A stretch of DNA of 20,206 nucleotides, taken from positions 7,064 to 27,269 of the forward strand of contig VHZZ01003537.1 in the NCBI GenBank assembly GCA_009801015.1, in the 5' to 3' direction. Below are positions 18,653 through 20,206 of this stretch, one piece after another (the stretch's first letter is position 1; every line of letters starts with the position of its first letter). The notes below the pieces were generated by a model that was not told the origin of the DNA, ran no database searches, and saw nothing but the letters and a program-made list of their open reading frames with translations. The position numbers were made by a program, and so were the translations under genes. The stretch comes from Silene noctiflora. Its lineage: Eukaryota > Streptophyta > Magnoliopsida > Caryophyllales > Caryophyllaceae.

Positions 18653-18832
18653 CACTCGGTAGAGTACAGGGTACTCGATCGAGTGCTCGTGTGGGTTGGT
18701 CTGTCAGTGTTCTGGGATCTGGGGACTCTGACGAGTGCGGAGCACTCGGTCGAGTTAGGTGTACTCGGTCGAGTGTTGTGCACTCGGTCGAGTGTCACTC
18801 ACTCGGTCGAGTGTCTTGTACTCGACCGAGTG
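18653..18832 (+). repeat. array of ACTCGGTCGAGT palindromes at 19-bp steps
   Basis: Fourteen-bp units of the type CACTCGGTCGAGTG start at 18653, 18672, 18724 (degenerate), 18743, 18762, 18781, 18800 and 18819. Except for the 52-bp gap between the second and third, every step is exactly 19 bp. The arms ACTCG/CGAGT stay constant while the 2-bp centre (GT, AT or AC) and the 5-bp spacers vary. The array ends 32 bp before the TATA box, so it has the position of an upstream promoter element. Confidence 0.93.
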
Positions 18833-18863
18833 TCCGGTTCGTGTCGGCTTTTTGCGGGAATCG

Positions 18864-18877
18864 TATATATAATATAA
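18864..18877 (+). promoter_or_regulatory. LTR-B TATA box
   Basis: TATATATAATATAA at 18864-18877 is the best core promoter in the LTR. Transcription would start about 30 bp downstream, near 18895-18910, defining the U3/R border. The palindrome array lies directly upstream. Confidence 0.6.
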
Positions 18878-19244
18878 CGAGAAGCATTAAATCGTTGCAT
18901 TCTCTTTTTAACACAAAACCTAAACATCGATAACTGCTCCTTCTTCTAAACCTTCAAGCCGCGACGCGTCTTTGCCAATTGTTGGGGTTTCGTATATCTT
19001 AATATCGTAATCGTCGAGGAGGAGACTTCGTAGAGAAAGCATCCTGATCTATTGCTTGTTACCGGATTGCTTGTTGAGGTAGGGTTTCCCTACTCAGTTG
19101 ATTGTAGAACTGTATATTGTATAATGTGACGATCTTGTAATGTGTACTGTGATATGATTATATGATTGTGTTGATGTGTTAATGGCGATGTTGGTGATGG
19201 ATATTGGTGTTGGGTGTGATTGAGATTTATTGATATTGTGATTT

Positions 19245-19480
19245 GTGAGCCATTGTGAGAGGTGGTCTCACCCCCATTGTTCGCCTTCTGCGTTCTCTCA
19301 ACGCAGGAGGGATGTGCACATTAAGGGACTTGGGTATTGTGTGATGGTATTGATGTGACGGTGTTGTGGTGGTGGTGTTGGCGGTGGATGTTTGTATTGG
19401 TGTGGTTGTGATTGTGATTGTGAGCCATTGTGAGAGATGGTCTCACCCTCATTGTTCGCCTTCTGCGTTCTCTCAACGCA
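19245..19480 (+). repeat. duplicated two-hairpin block in LTR-B
   Basis: A block of about 61 bp starting GTGAGCCATTGTGAGAG occurs at 19245-19306 and again at 19420-19480, 175 bp apart, almost identical. Each copy has hairpin 1 (GTGAGA/TCTCAC, loop of 5) and hairpin 2 (CTGCGTT/AACGCAG, loop CTCTC). The second copy ends at an N (19481), where homology predicts G. Only the first copy continues into GGGATGTGCAC (19309-19319). Confidence 0.9.
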
Positions 19481-20103
19481 NCTATGTGTTTCATATGTTT
19501 GAGTTTGTTTCACATGCAAGTTGGATTATGTGTATGAGGTGAATGGAGGATGTGGAATGTGTATTATGTGATGACTCTATGAGCAATGTGGTTGGCATGA
19601 AAATGTGATGAATAGCGAATAATATCAATCATGAGGTTTTTAAAATGTGTTTCAAATGGGAGAGATGTGATGTGTATTATTCGGTAGGGAAGTATGAGCA
19701 TGAATGTGGTAAGAAAGGATGAACCCGATTTCTAGCATGTGTGGTATATGAATGTTGTGTTTAATTTACATGTTGGTATGATAAAATCTCACCTATATAC
19801 TGGTTTTAGAAGTATTGAGTTGTTATNATACACTTCGGTGTGTAGTCGGTTACTTGATGTGTGGTACGATGATGGTGGTGGTGACGGTGTGGTGGTTTGT
19901 TCCGATTTGTTTACATTGTTTAGTTATCACATTTCTTTTTGGTTTGGATTTGTACTCCGTTTTATGGAGGATTTTGTAATCGCTTTAAATGTTTAATTAT
20001 GGTTTCTATGATGTTCACTGCCTCGGGAAACCGAGATGGTAGCATCCTTGTATTCGGAGGTAGTCCTTGGTAAGGTGCTTCGGGGTATGGGGGTGTTACA
20101 AAG

Positions 20104-20115
20104 TGGTATCAGAGC
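20104..20115 (+). other. primer-binding site for initiator tRNA-Met
   Basis: TGGTATCAGAGC begins 3 bp after the LTR end and is complementary to the 3' end of plant initiator tRNA-Met. It is the standard minus-strand primer site of many plant copia and chromovirus gypsy elements. It fixes LTR-B as the 5' LTR and its strand as plus. Confidence 0.92.
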
Positions 20116-20206
20116 AACGATTTTGGAATCTAAAACCAATGAACCAATGAACCAATGAACTTAGGGTGTCTAATTAAAATGAACCCGGGTAGGAGTTGTT
20201 TAGAGC
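20116..20206 (+). mobile_element. start of the retrotransposon internal region
   Basis: Untranslated leader after the primer site, cut by the window end. It contains three head-to-tail copies of AACCAATG at 20134-20157. No gag start is reached. Confidence 0.7.

Larger units (their letters stand above)
18625..20100 (+). mobile_element. LTR-B: complete 1476-bp 5' LTR of a retrotransposon continuing to the right
   Basis: Begins TGTAATACTC and ends GGGGGTGTTACA, with TG...CA termini. A primer-binding site lies 4 bp after the end, so this is a 5' LTR and the element body runs off the window. In order it holds a palindrome array (18653-18832), a TATA box (18864-18877), a two-hairpin module present twice (19245-19306 and 19420-19480), a TACAC-TTCG-GTGTGTAG hairpin (about 19829-19845), and a CTCGG-GAAA-CCGAG hairpin (20022-20035). 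Two N (19481, 19827) show unresolved bases. The length, TG/CA ends and iMet primer site fit Ty3/gypsy chromoviruses or Ty1/copia; without the coding part the superfamily stays open. Confidence 0.88.

Noticed and set aside
18653-18832. The regular palindromic array could suggest a CRISPR-like repeat-spacer array.
   Set aside because: Spacers are only 5 bp, the context is an LTR of a plant retrotransposon, and no cas-like gene is near.
18581-18933. Overlapping plus-strand open frames of 98 and 97 codons and a minus-strand frame.
   Set aside because: They are translations of the palindrome array in the LTR U3 region; all three frames stay open because the repeat lacks stop codons.

Overview
The window looks like nuclear DNA from a flowering plant. 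It holds two intron-rich genes flanked on both sides by nested LTR retrotransposons, a LINE fragment and a MITE. The two proteins match angiosperm sequences well: cytosolic chaperonin subunit theta (CCT8) and chloroplast NDH subunit PnsB2/NDF2. The repeat style (LTRs with TGTAATAC...GTGTTACA ends and ACTCGGTCGAG palindromes) makes me think of Caryophyllales, but that is an impression from memory, not a demonstrated assignment.

Layout. Positions 1-507 are the 3' part of a plus-strand LTR (LTR-A). Positions 508-1137 are non-coding transposon-like sequence. Positions 1138-2871 are a minus-strand, LTR-like copy of a related family (LTR-D), interrupted by a 375-bp PIF/Harbinger-type MITE (1791-2165). 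Positions 2872-5137 have no gene and carry scattered GCGCAAC/GTTGCG hairpins like those of decayed retroelements. CCT8 lies at 5430-11469 in 13 coding exons (543 aa). PnsB2 lies at 12528-14076 in 3 coding exons (392 aa), same strand, about 1 kb downstream. A frameshifted LINE reverse-transcriptase tail (14557-15067) is cut by a minus-strand LTR end (LTR-C, from 15068). Positions 15745-18624 are non-coding and probably transposon-derived. A complete 1476-bp LTR (LTR-B, 18625-20100) is followed by a tRNA-iMet primer-binding site at 20104, so an intact-looking element continues beyond the right edge.

The two genes are not functionally linked. CCT8 is part of the eightfold cytosolic TRiC/CCT folding machine. 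PnsB2 is a nuclear-encoded subunit of the thylakoid NDH complex. Two of the twelve CCT8 introns use GC donors (AAG|GCAAGT and AAG|GCATGT).

The least explained signal is inside the LTRs. LTR-B has a 14-bp palindrome repeated at exactly 19-bp steps upstream of its TATA box, and LTR-D has the same palindrome at irregular steps. Downstream there is a two-hairpin module whose stems differ between LTR-B and LTR-D in sequence but not in pairing, followed by a conserved GGGAYGTGCAC. A further hairpin with a GNRA-type loop near the LTR 3' end is kept in LTR-A, LTR-B and LTR-C. Together these suggest conserved promoter and RNA-structure modules in one LTR superfamily. No bacterial-type system, CRISPR array, tRNA or rRNA gene was seen.
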